Shown here: positions 38,901 through 47,362 of the stretch, piece after piece | Layout: each line of letters opens with the position of its first letter | Numbering within the stretch: the first letter of the stretch is position 1 | DNA from: Luteolibacter arcticus | Lineage (GTDB): Bacteria > Verrucomicrobiota > Verrucomicrobiia > Verrucomicrobiales > Akkermansiaceae | Direction of reading: 5' to 3' | Assembly (NCBI RefSeq): GCF_025950235.1 | Contig: NZ_JAPDDT010000001.1 | Span: 310,001-374,000, forward strand | Length of the DNA stretch: 64,000 bases | The notes under the pieces: model-generated | Database searches by the model: none | Told to the model about the DNA's origin: nothing | What the model saw: the letters and a program-made list of their open reading frames with translations, nothing else | Program-made: the position numbers and the translations under genes

Positions 38901-39359
38901 GTGAGTGCGGAAATTTCCAGCAACCGCAAGGCACGCCGGGATTTCAATATCTCGGACACCTACGAGGCGGGCCTTGAGCTGAAAGGCACGGAGGTCAAAT
39001 CCATCCGTGCCGGGAAGGTCAACATTTCCGATGCCTTCGCGCGTGTCGAGAAGGGCCAACTCTTTCTCTACGGCTGCGACATCCAGCCGTGGGAGACTGC
39101 GGCCACGTGGTTCCAGCACGAATCCCGTCGCCCGCGGCGGCTGCTGGTGCACAAGAAGGAGATCCTCAAGCTCGACGCGGTCACCGCGATCAAGGGGGCC
39201 TCGCTGCCGTGCCTGAAGATGTATTGGAAGAACGGCAAGGTGAAGGTCGAGATCGGCGTCGGCAAAGGCAAGACACACTCCGACCAGCGGCAGGATCTGA
39301 AGGAGCGGGTCGAGTTGCGCGAGGCACAGCGCGAGGTCGCGAGATTCAACCGGCAGTAA
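38901..39359 (+). CDS. smpB: SsrA-binding protein
   Basis: This 152-aa RNA-binding protein works with tmRNA in ribosome rescue. It shows SNRKARRDFNISDTYEAGLEL, GTEVKSIRAGKVNISDAFARV, RRLLVHKKEILKL and a basic C-terminal tail (KTHSDQRQDLKERVELREAQ) that mimics mRNA in the ribosome. The start is a GTG at 38901. No tmRNA gene was recognised nearby. Confidence 0.96.
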   Translation: MSAEISSNRKARRDFNISDTYEAGLELKGTEVKSIRAGKVNISDAFARVEKGQLFLYGCDIQPWETAATWFQHESRRPRRLLVHKKEILKLDAVTAIKGASLPCLKMYWKNGKVKVEIGVGKGKTHSDQRQDLKERVELREAQREVARFNRQ

Positions 39360-39716
39360 GGAAGCGTCGTCTGGGGAGCGCTGCGACGGGAAAGGCGGAT
39401 CGAAGCCAGCGGCGGTGCTGCGGATATGCACAATTGTCGCGAGACTTCAACGGGGTCGGCTCCCGACTGCTAATTCCACCTCACTCCCTACGGTTACGCC
39501 TTCACGCGTCGTGTCCTTTAGACGTAAACTAACATATTCCGCATCCGCTTTCGATTTGCCTTGACTTCGTTGATGATCAAGGATTTTTAAGGATGTTTAT
39601 CTCCCGTAGTTGTTTCGTCAGGCTGCTCCCTTGCTTGATTCCTCATTTCCGACTTCCAACATTGTTAGAGGAAGCCCCTGGCGCGATCCCGGAGCGAAAG
39701 TCATTCCACCTGTTCC
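39360..39716 (+). promoter_or_regulatory. Intergenic region after smpB with a candidate promoter
   Basis: This 357-bp gap holds no credible gene or RNA that I can recognise. TTGACT at 39561-39566 and TTTTTA at 39584-39589, 17 bp apart, make a plausible sigma-70-type promoter about 130 bp upstream of the gene at 39717. A TGTTAGAG octamer lies at 39663-39670. Confidence 0.3.
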
Positions 39717-40520
39717 ATGTCCTCCCCCACATCCGAGACACTCATCGAGATTACATTTCCGGACCGTTCGGTCTCCCGCTATCCTCTTGGCCGGGTGAAG
39801 GAATTGTTGCAGGCCGAGAAGATTGGCAGAGGCTGGCCCGCTCGCATCGCAGGTACCGGGGAGTGGATAGACCTCGACAGCCTCGTCAGCAGTGAGGACG
39901 CCCGCATCCGCCCGGCGGATCGCCCGGAAGTTTCGACTCAAGCCGCCCCGTCACATGCCATATCCCATGCCGTGGGCAAGGTGTCACCCTCGCCAGCCCT
40001 GGCGTCCTTCCCGTCCTTTGGCGCGGACGAGACTGTCATTGCCAGCATCGGTCAGCATGCCTTGGTCGGCTTCGTGAAGGGCGAAGGCATCGCCTCCACC
40101 CAGGTGGTGCTCACCGCACGAAGGATCTACGTCAGGGGCCGATCCTTCACCCGCACGGTCAGCGAGCAGTTGAGAATGATTGGTGACCTTACCTCGATCT
40201 GCAGCCTCTCGCTTCACAATTATAGCAATTGGCCGAAGCTTGTCTTCGGTGTCCTGTTGTTCTTAACTTCAGTGGCTGCTGGCACCAGCGGAGGGGGCAT
40301 GACGGAGCAGATCGTGGGCGGTGTCACCTTCTTCGTTGGCACTTGGTTGATCATCTCTTTCTTCATCACCCGCCGCCGCTACCTCCGCATTAACATGGGC
40401 GGGGAGCCCTACGATGTCAGCATGGAGGGTGTGGATGACGAGCAGGTTCTCTCCTTTATCGACACCTCCATGGCTTACCTGAGCCACGGTGTCTCCGCGG
40501 ATTCAACTACCGCACCATAA
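39717..40520 (+). CDS. Membrane protein of unknown function
   Basis: This 267-aa protein is not recognised. Residues 1-55 form a small domain (IEITFPDRSVSRYPLGRVKELL, IAGTGEWIDLDSLV) resembling the short GYF-like domains that often start verrucomicrobial membrane proteins; a low-complexity linker follows. A PH-like beta region (DETVIASIGQHALVGFVKGEG, VVLTARRIYVRGRSF) precedes two hydrophobic helices (LVFGVLLFLTSVAAG; IVGGVTFFVGTWLIISFFI). It ends 11 bp before the next gene, which suggests an operon. The VxLTxRRIYVRG segment looks like a bacterial PH-domain strand; that is a weak inference. Confidence 0.75.
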   Translation: MSSPTSETLIEITFPDRSVSRYPLGRVKELLQAEKIGRGWPARIAGTGEWIDLDSLVSSEDARIRPADRPEVSTQAAPSHAISHAVGKVSPSPALASFPSFGADETVIASIGQHALVGFVKGEGIASTQVVLTARRIYVRGRSFTRTVSEQLRMIGDLTSICSLSLHNYSNWPKLVFGVLLFLTSVAAGTSGGGMTEQIVGGVTFFVGTWLIISFFITRRRYLRINMGGEPYDVSMEGVDDEQVLSFIDTSMAYLSHGVSADSTTAP

Positions 40521-40531
40521 ACCTCACGGTC

Positions 40532-42949
40532 ATGAACGACGATGCTCCCCAGCGAACCGTCACGCTTGCCGAAGCGATCGGTGCCTCTTCTGATGCCTGG
40601 CTGCGGGTCGGCTTCCCAGGCGGCAGCATCCTCCGCCACGATGATAACGCTGACACCGACAAATGGGTGGAGACTGGCTGGCGTATCAATGTCGTCACCA
40701 GTGAGCTCGAAGTCTTGTGCAACGGCGTCTTTGAGCCCCGCGACCTCGTCTATGAAGAAGAATCGGGCATTCTCCGGCGTCCTGCCCTCGTGGTAAAGCC
40801 GGTCGAGCCCCACGTCGCGGCACTCACACCAGCATCCCGGCCGGCCCAATCCTCCGGCACCGTCGAGCCATCCACCCCGGTCGCCCAAGGGCTTCCCACC
40901 AGTCATGGCCGGGCCTCCGACCTCTGGAAGCGCACCCGCTCGGCCGACCCGCGGGATTTCCGCAGATGGGTTCGCAAGCGTTCCTCCATCCTGCTGCTTG
41001 TCTCCTGGGTGCTGCTGGCCTTCTGCGCTGGTGCTCTCGTTTCCACACCGCCGTGGCACCCCGTCCACCTCATCGGCAAGTGGGTCGTGTGGTTGCTCGT
41101 CATTCCCATTTCTTATTTGCTGTGGCGACGCAGCGGTCTCCATGCGGCCGCGATGATGGTGATCACCATCATGCTCGGCAGGAGTTACTACCTCTATCAG
41201 GCCATGGGTATCGTGAAGCCGCCCGAGATGAGTCATGCCGCCTCGGCTCACCCGGGCGAGTCGAGCCAAGACGGTAGGGTGGCGGCGGAACCAGTCCACG
41301 TCTCCGAGGCTCCTCCGCCACCACCGCTAGCATCTCAGCCAGACCGCCCGCCCTTCAGCCGTTCGCCTGATGGCAAGTTCACCGTTGAGATCTACGACGA
41401 TGTCCAGCAGGGGCCACTGATACTTGTCACAGAGAACGGGGACCACTTGTTCGAGCAGCCTTCCATGGGCTACCTGCTGGATGCCCACTGGAGCCCGAAC
41501 GGCAGATACCTCGCCTTGAATGAGCGCCGCGCCAATTCCGGCGACTATCTCTGGATCATGGACCTCCAGCGCCAGGACGTCCTGAAGAAGCCCGATGATG
41601 AGCTGTGGCGGCAGATGCAGGTCCACTGTAGTGATCTGCTCCAGCGTGAAGCGCGCAAGTCATGGGGAGCGGAGGTGGAGGGGGACAAGGACTGGGGCAC
41701 GGCCGCGCACTGGGATGGCAGTGGGAATCTCATCGCCAAGGTCACCGTCCAGTTTTACGGCAAATCCATCCCTGCGGATCGCTCCGGCATCTTGGAAGCC
41801 CGGGTGAAACTTCGGATGGATCACCAGGGTGCCGCGCTCCAGCGCGGCAGCGCTATCATCTCGGAACCGATCGGTGGGAAATGGCTAAAGGAGGGCTACA
41901 AGGCCTATCACGAGAAGGGGGCTGACGCACTCACCGTCATCGCCTACGAGCCGGCTCGCTTTGGGGTAGTCCGGTCCCACGCCGCCCTCCATGAGCTTGA
42001 TCTCAATGGCATTTCCATCGGAAGTGCGGATGCTGCGGATAGGGAAGGGGGCATCCGCATCGATCTGCCGCTCCGTGCCGGCAAACTCGCCAGCATGGAG
42101 TATTGGGAGCCGAGTCCGGAGAATTTCTCGTGGTCCACGCCGCCCTCCCGCGTCCGCCTCGATGAGCCCGGCCTGCATATCGTGGCTCGCGGTGGTAGTG
42201 AAGCGCGCGCATGGGTGGCCCTTTTGAAAAGCCTCGCTTCCCGTCCCGCAGCCCCGCCTGCGGCAACGATCCCATCGGGAGGGGCGCCAGTCGTGACCCC
42301 GGCAGCCGCCACTCCTCCCGCAGCATCGCCCACGGCCAATCCCTTCCCCGGAGAAAAGTATCCCCAGACCCGTCAGCGTCTCCTCACGTCCGCCGAGCTG
42401 AAGCAGTGGACCAACGGCGCAATCCGCTACGCCATCAATGAGATGTTCGCCCGGCATGGTGCCACGTTCGCCAAGGAGGAGATCGCTGGCGTCTTCCGGG
42501 CCTTCGCTTGGTACCGGCCGCGGGCAGAGATCCGCTTCGACATTATCGAGAAAGACCACTTCTCGGATATTGAGCGCGCCAACCTCAAGGAACTCGCACG
42601 TGCCCGCGACCTGACCGCCGAGAGTGGCTCCACCCCCGCCACTGCCAGCAACTATCGGGGCAGGGTGGGGAAGCTTGAAGCTCGCTTTACCTTGATCTGG
42701 GGCGCGGATGGCCAGGTCACCGGGGAATATTGGCATCCGGGTACCAATCCCGTGCGCAAGTTTCGTCTCGCCGGCACAAATACCACCGAGGGAAGCCTCA
42801 CGCTCCAGGAATTCACTCGCGGGCAACTCACTGCCACCCTCCTGCTCACGAAGCGAGCCGACCGAGGCAAGGTGATATGGTCGGGCACCATGAACAACGT
42901 GGACGGCCGGAAGCTGGAAGTCCTGATGGAAAAGGCCGATGCGAATTGA
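40532..42949 (+). CDS. Multi-domain membrane protein with WD40-like stretch and YARHG domain
   Basis: This 805-aa protein has an N-terminal region of ~90 residues, then three hydrophobic helices around 145-220 (LLVSWVLLAFCAGALV, WVVWLLVIPISYLLW, AAAMMVITIMLGRSYYLY). The rest is probably outside the membrane. Residues ~275-340 have beta-propeller-like blade sequence (SPDGKFTVEIYDD, DAHWSPNGRYLALNERR). An Ala/Pro-rich linker leads to a YARHG domain: RYAINEMFARHGATFAKEEI, FAWYRP, FSDIERANLKELARARD (about 630-690). A C-terminal beta domain follows. YARHG domains occur in extracellular bacterial proteins of unknown function. It follows the 267-aa membrane gene by 11 bp; the two probably act together. 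Confidence 0.8.
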   Translation: MNDDAPQRTVTLAEAIGASSDAWLRVGFPGGSILRHDDNADTDKWVETGWRINVVTSELEVLCNGVFEPRDLVYEEESGILRRPALVVKPVEPHVAALTPASRPAQSSGTVEPSTPVAQGLPTSHGRASDLWKRTRSADPRDFRRWVRKRSSILLLVSWVLLAFCAGALVSTPPWHPVHLIGKWVVWLLVIPISYLLWRRSGLHAAAMMVITIMLGRSYYLYQAMGIVKPPEMSHAASAHPGESSQDGRVAAEPVHVSEAPPPPPLASQPDRPPFSRSPDGKFTVEIYDDVQQGPLILVTENGDHLFEQPSMGYLLDAHWSPNGRYLALNERRANSGDYLWIMDLQRQDVLKKPDDELWRQMQVHCSDLLQREARKSWGAEVEGDKDWGTAAHWDGSGNLIAKVTVQFYGKSIPADRSGILEARVKLRMDHQGAALQRGSAIISEPIGGKWLKEGYKAYHEKGADALTVIAYEPARFGVVRSHAALHELDLNGISIGSADAADREGGIRIDLPLRAGKLASMEYWEPSPENFSWSTPPSRVRLDEPGLHIVARGGSEARAWVALLKSLASRPAAPPAATIPSGGAPVVTPAAATPPAASPTANPFPGEKYPQTRQRLLTSAELKQWTNGAIRYAINEMFARHGATFAKEEIAGVFRAFAWYRPRAEIRFDIIEKDHFSDIERANLKELARARDLTAESGSTPATASNYRGRVGKLEARFTLIWGADGQVTGEYWHPGTNPVRKFRLAGTNTTEGSLTLQEFTRGQLTATLLLTKRADRGKVIWSGTMNNVDGRKLEVLMEKADAN

Positions 42950-43068
42950 GCAAAATAGCGACGCCCCCCCTTCGTCGTGGTGAGTTGATAGGTTCAGCGA
43001 GATTTCCCGAACCAGGCGCGGCCCACCTTGGCGCTTGGCTCCTCCGGCACGCTCTCTAACGTCCTGCC

Positions 43069-44259
43069 ATGCGCCGGCTCCGTAATGACCTGCCCTACGC
43101 CTTCCGCCCGCCGAAGCCGCGGGCGTGGTTCCGGCCGCTGGGCCTGTTGGCAAACCGGCTCTACCTGCAGAGGAAATATGCGGTCAACCGGCTGGACGAC
43201 TCGGGTTTCGACCGGGTGAAGGAGCTGTCCCGCGCCGGCCATGCCGTTCTCCTGGCTCCGAATCACGCCGATCATTCCGATCCGCATGTGGTGACCGAGC
43301 TGATTGCCCGCCACGACATGAAGTCGCACTTCATGGCTGCCCGCGAGGTCTTCGAGGTGAGCAAGCTTGGTGCCTTTGCCCTCGAAAGCATGGGCGTCTA
43401 TTCGGTTGATCGCGATGGTCCCGACCTGTCCGCGATCAAGACCTCGATCACCTTGTTGGAGAAGAGCAGTGATCCGCTGGTGATCTATCCGGAAGGCGAG
43501 ATCTATCACCACCACGAGCGGCTCGACCCGCTGCACGAAGGCGTCGCGTCGATCCTGCTGAAAGCCGCTGCCCGCATGAACGGCGGCAAGGAGGCCTTTC
43601 TCGTTCCCGTCGGCATCCGCTTCCATCACGACGCCGCAGTCGAAGCGACCTTCCGCGACCGGCTTTCGCGGTTAGAGGATCGGATCGGTTGGACCCCGCG
43701 GCCGGCGTTGTCGATCGACGAGCGCATCGTGCGGCTCGGCACCGGCTTGTTAGGTCTGAAGGAGATGGAACACACCGGGGAGAACGGACGCGGGCGCATT
43801 CAGGATCGCCTGACCTCGCTGTGTGACGCGCTGCTGTCCGCCGCCGAGGGCCGTCACGGCCGGGATCCGAAAAGCGTCACAGCTCCCGAGCGCGTGCGGG
43901 CCCAACGCTATCGGATCCGCAAGCGCCTGCTGGATGCCGAGAAGCCGCCGACCGCTGTCGAACGCGACGAGCTTCTCGATGACCTCGACCGCGTCTTCAC
44001 CGCGCTCCAGGCACACAGCTACATCGGCGACTACTTCCTCGCCGAGCAGACGCTCGACCGCCGTGCCGAGACGATCATGAAGCTGGAGGAAGACCTGCTC
44101 GGTTTCCCGAACTACCCGACCCCGCGCACCGCTCGCGTGACCGCCGGTGAGCCGATCCCGGTTAGCAAGATGCTGGCAGCCGGCGAACTCTTTGCGAAAG
44201 GCGGCGCCACGCCCCTGACCGCCTTGTTAGAGGCACGCCTGGCTGCGCTGTTGGCTTGA
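43069..44259 (+). CDS. Glycerol-3-phosphate acyltransferase-like (PlsC family) protein
   Basis: This 396-aa protein has the PlsC motifs: motif I NHADHSDP (NHxxxxD form), motif III YPEGEIY, and the spacing and core AVLLAPNHADHSDPHV, DLSAIKTSITLLEKS, PLVIYPEGEIYHHHERL and EAFLVPVGIRFHHD. The C-terminal ~200 residues are helical and extend beyond the ~240-aa minimal PlsC, including a helix-rich AERVRAQRYRIRKRLL-type segment. Acyl-CoA or acyl-ACP transfer to a phospholipid precursor is likely; the exact acceptor is open. It stands alone. Confidence 0.88.
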   Translation: MRRLRNDLPYAFRPPKPRAWFRPLGLLANRLYLQRKYAVNRLDDSGFDRVKELSRAGHAVLLAPNHADHSDPHVVTELIARHDMKSHFMAAREVFEVSKLGAFALESMGVYSVDRDGPDLSAIKTSITLLEKSSDPLVIYPEGEIYHHHERLDPLHEGVASILLKAAARMNGGKEAFLVPVGIRFHHDAAVEATFRDRLSRLEDRIGWTPRPALSIDERIVRLGTGLLGLKEMEHTGENGRGRIQDRLTSLCDALLSAAEGRHGRDPKSVTAPERVRAQRYRIRKRLLDAEKPPTAVERDELLDDLDRVFTALQAHSYIGDYFLAEQTLDRRAETIMKLEEDLLGFPNYPTPRTARVTAGEPIPVSKMLAAGELFAKGGATPLTALLEARLAALLA

Positions 44260-44267
44260 GAATTCCG

Positions 44268-44406
44268 GGAATGTAGCGGCCTGCGACCGCCGGAAACTGG
44301 CGGCAGCAAGCCGCATCGCGAGATTCCCGAACCGTATATCCCGAATCGTATCCACAAGGATGCGGCCCGTGCCGCCGAAGTGCGGCGGTCATAGACACGC
44401 CGCTAC
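44268..44406 (+). repeat. Dispersed ~140-bp palindromic repeat, copy B
   Basis: It shares ordered blocks with 23905-24055 (tggcggcag, gccgcatcg, ccacaaggatgcggc, gaagtgcg, cggtcat). Its ends tgtagcggc and gccgctaca are inverted. It fills the gap between the acyltransferase and the bacteriophytochrome gene, at convergent gene ends. Confidence 0.7.
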
Positions 44407-44416
44407 ACTGGATGGA

Positions 44417-46639
44417 TCAGCCGTCCGAGGGACTGACCGAGAAGAAGAAGGTCGAGCCGATCTGAGGCTCGGACTCCACCCAGATCCGATGCCCGAGGCG
44501 CTGGATGACTTGGGCGCAGAAGGCCAGCCCGATGCCGGTTCCCACGGTTTTGTTCGCGCGGTCGCTGAAGAAGTAATCGAAGATCTTGTCGCGCTTGTCG
44601 GCTGGGATTCCCCGGCCATCGTCGCGAACGTAGATCACCGTGCCATTGGGTTCGTCGGCGCGGGCTCCGATCTCGATGCAGAGGTGCTTGGACTCCGAAC
44701 GGGCGTGGGTAAGCGCGTTGCGCAGGAGGTTGCTGAGCAGATGCTGCATTTGCGACTTGGGTCCCCGGATCCTCGGGAGGGAAAGGATCTGGATCTTCGC
44801 ACCCTCGGTGCGGCCGCTCATTTCGAGTTCCTCGACGACTTCACGGGCCATCGAGGCGAAGTCGATGTCCTCGATGGTCGAGTTCATCTCCGTCTCGGAG
44901 AACTCGAGCATGTCATTGGTGAACTTCGCGAGGTTTGTGAGCGAGGTGCTGGCAAGGCCGGCAAGCTGGGCGACGGCAGGGTCCTTCGCTTCACTGCGGC
45001 TCTCTAACAAGGACAGCGCCATGATGCCGGACTGGAGCTGGTTTTTCACCTCATGGGCGATGATGCCTGCGAAACGGCGGAGATCCTGATTGGAGCGCTC
45101 CAGCAGGATGTTCCGCTTGCGGACCAGCTCGAGGATGCCGGAGCGCACCTCGGTGGTGAGCAGCGCGGTCGAGTCGGGCCAAGGCAGCGATTGACCGCGG
45201 ACGGTTTCTTGCCACGCGGCAAAACTGCTGCGGGGCGAAAGCGCGCCGCTGGCATCGCGGGATTTCGCCGCGGCCGGATCACCCGCCCACTTGATCCGCT
45301 GGATCGCCTCATCACGGAAGAGCACCAGCCACGCGTGCTCTCCCAAATGGATCGCCACCAAACCTGCGGCATGGGGGACGCTCCCGGCCAGCGAAGGGAA
45401 AAGCGTGGAAGCCTCGTGGGTGATCACGATTCCATCGTTGCGATATCTATCCAACTGCTGGCGCAGAGAGATCAGTTCGAGATCGTCCGGAGCAGAACCT
45501 TCGGCGCGGATTCCCTGCGACGACAAGACCGCAGCACCGTCCGCCTTGAACAATTCCCGCAAGGCCGGGAGCGTAACACCGAGGCTTCCGACTGGATCCG
45601 AGTAGTCCTTGAGCCCGGTGATGAGGTCGAGAGCCATGCGCCGCGCCGATGACATCCGCAGATTCTCCAGGCTGGCTTGCTCGGCCTTGAGCTGCGCCGA
45701 CAGGACGATGGCGTAGAGAGACGCGGTGGCACGCACCGCGTAGGAAACGAAGCGCGCCGTGCGATGATGGCAGGCGATCAGTCCCCACAGCTTGCCATCG
45801 ACCACCAATGAGATCGAAAGCGAAGCATCGACTCCCATGTTTTTCAAATACTGGACGTGGATGGGCGACATGCTCCGCAGCACTGCCCGGCTCATGTCGA
45901 GCGGCCCCCGGGTGTCTGGCACCAATCTTACGGGCACGGCATGCACGTCCTGCAGCAAGCGCACCGGGTTCCTGAGGTAGAGTGCGCGCGCCTGGGGCGG
46001 AATGTCGCTGGCGGGGTAGTGGAGATCCAGATAGGGCTCCATCTCGGGCTCCTTCGCCTCGGCAATGACCTCTCCGTGGAAGTCCGGGGCGAAGCGATAG
46101 ATCATCACCCGATCAAAGCCGGTGAAGCTCTTCACCTCGCGAGCCATCACGGCCGCGATGTCGCGCGCATTGCACACGCCGGAAAGCTCGCCCAGCGAGC
46201 GGTGGACGATTTGCAGGTAGTTGTCCAAGCCCTCGGTGGACTCGACATCCCGGGGCGAATGAGGGTCTCGCTCCAGCTCGACGACGGTTTCTCCCGTATC
46301 GAGGATGTGGACGATGCCATCGAAGAATTTCACCTCGTCGCCCATCGCCACGGGCACGAGGAAGGGATTCACGTAGGTGGTGGCCGCATCGCGCACGAGT
46401 CGCTCGACGGCATCCCGGGCATCGGCCTGCACAAGCTGCAGGAACCCCGTTCCCACGAGATCTGCCGGTTCACGGCCGATCAAGAATCCCGTGTTCCCAC
46501 TGACTTGAAGGATCTCCAAGCGCTCGGTCGCCAGCACGAAGAGCACGCCATGCGGCTGTACCGAACCGGGAATATGGATCGGCTCGCGGGCGCAATCGTC
46601 GAGATCCAGGGACGGAGCTTGATGGATCGGTTCGCTCAT
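44417..46639 (-). CDS. Bacteriophytochrome histidine kinase
   Basis: This 740-aa red/far-red photoreceptor kinase has the full module order. The PAS domain starts with the chromophore-attachment Cys16 in DDCAREPIHIPGSVQPHG. The GAF domain contains DRVMIYRF and the hallmark YPASDIPPQARALY (DIP aspartate). A PHY domain follows (about 330-490), then HisKA with the phospho-His in AHEVKNQLQSGIMALSLL, and the HATPase region with RNALTHARSES, YVRDDGRGIPADKRDKIFDYFF and GTGIGLAFCAQVI. Biliverdin attaches to the N-terminal Cys. Its start overlaps the stop of the heme oxygenase gene (TGATG), so the pigment enzyme and apoprotein are translated together. No response regulator gene follows. Confidence 0.94.
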   Translation of the reverse strand: MSEPIHQAPSLDLDDCAREPIHIPGSVQPHGVLFVLATERLEILQVSGNTGFLIGREPADLVGTGFLQLVQADARDAVERLVRDAATTYVNPFLVPVAMGDEVKFFDGIVHILDTGETVVELERDPHSPRDVESTEGLDNYLQIVHRSLGELSGVCNARDIAAVMAREVKSFTGFDRVMIYRFAPDFHGEVIAEAKEPEMEPYLDLHYPASDIPPQARALYLRNPVRLLQDVHAVPVRLVPDTRGPLDMSRAVLRSMSPIHVQYLKNMGVDASLSISLVVDGKLWGLIACHHRTARFVSYAVRATASLYAIVLSAQLKAEQASLENLRMSSARRMALDLITGLKDYSDPVGSLGVTLPALRELFKADGAAVLSSQGIRAEGSAPDDLELISLRQQLDRYRNDGIVITHEASTLFPSLAGSVPHAAGLVAIHLGEHAWLVLFRDEAIQRIKWAGDPAAAKSRDASGALSPRSSFAAWQETVRGQSLPWPDSTALLTTEVRSGILELVRKRNILLERSNQDLRRFAGIIAHEVKNQLQSGIMALSLLESRSEAKDPAVAQLAGLASTSLTNLAKFTNDMLEFSETEMNSTIEDIDFASMAREVVEELEMSGRTEGAKIQILSLPRIRGPKSQMQHLLSNLLRNALTHARSESKHLCIEIGARADEPNGTVIYVRDDGRGIPADKRDKIFDYFFSDRANKTVGTGIGLAFCAQVIQRLGHRIWVESEPQIGSTFFFSVSPSDG

Positions 46640-47220
46640 CAGGACACAACAGGGGTGGGGGACTTGACAGCGAAGGCGGCGATGAAGTGCTCGAAAGCCT
46701 CCCGGGCAGATGTGGAGGCGGCTTCGAGGAAATCGTCCCCGGTCTCGAGGGATTCCAGCCATGAAACGAAATCCTTCCAGTAATAGCGATTCTGATCGTG
46801 GAAACCGCTGAGGAAGCGGCAGGTATCCGCTGGCAACGGACCGGCTTTCGTTTCCAACTCCGACAGCAGGATCGCTCCCCCGTGAATGCTGCCTTCCAGC
46901 ACGTAGAGACAACCAACGACCGATGGTGCACGCTCGGATCGCAATCCTCTTTCCAAGGGTGGCACTGGATGCCCCAAGGCGTGGAGATCGTCGGTCAAGG
47001 CATGGTAGCGAGCTTGGCGGGCGGAGAGTTCCGGCAGCCCCCATTCCGCGAGCAGGTGCCAGTCGAGCTGTAGCCAGCAGGCAGCAAGGCCTTGGTGGAA
47101 TTGCCTCAAATAGAGAGCGTAGGCATCGATGCTGGCTGTTACCTCCTCTTTGGAGATTTGCCCTTCGAGCCGTTGGTGGGAAGATTGAGTAGCTTTCCGA
47201 AGTGCTTGGAGAAGTGTCAT
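46639..47220 (-). CDS. Biliverdin-producing heme oxygenase (BphO-like)
   Basis: This 193-aa enzyme cleaves heme to biliverdin, the bacteriophytochrome chromophore. The proximal heme ligand is the His in LRKATQSSHQRLEG (H15). The distal helix GCLYVLEGSIHGGAIL carries the G-x-x-x-G motif, here GSIHGG. The ATG at 47220 gives the typical N-terminus; a frame to 47256 adds nothing conserved. It is one base overlapped with the downstream phytochrome gene, and the biosynthetic pairing supports both calls. Confidence 0.92.
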   Translation of the reverse strand: MTLLQALRKATQSSHQRLEGQISKEEVTASIDAYALYLRQFHQGLAACWLQLDWHLLAEWGLPELSARQARYHALTDDLHALGHPVPPLERGLRSERAPSVVGCLYVLEGSIHGGAILLSELETKAGPLPADTCRFLSGFHDQNRYYWKDFVSWLESLETGDDFLEAASTSAREAFEHFIAAFAVKSPTPVVS

Positions 47221-47362
47221 GAGCCGGAGCAATGTCGCCGTGGAGTCACGGAACATTCTGACGTCAATTTGTGCCGGAACCCAAGTCGGCGCAACGCGTT
47301 CGTTTCGAAGGGATCCTTAGGAAAAACCGAAGGGATTCCATCCGGAGCACCCCCGGTTCAAC

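Noticed and set aside
39360-39716. Possible tmRNA gene next to smpB
   Set aside because: I looked for the tRNA-Ala-like ends and a tag reading frame and found neither.
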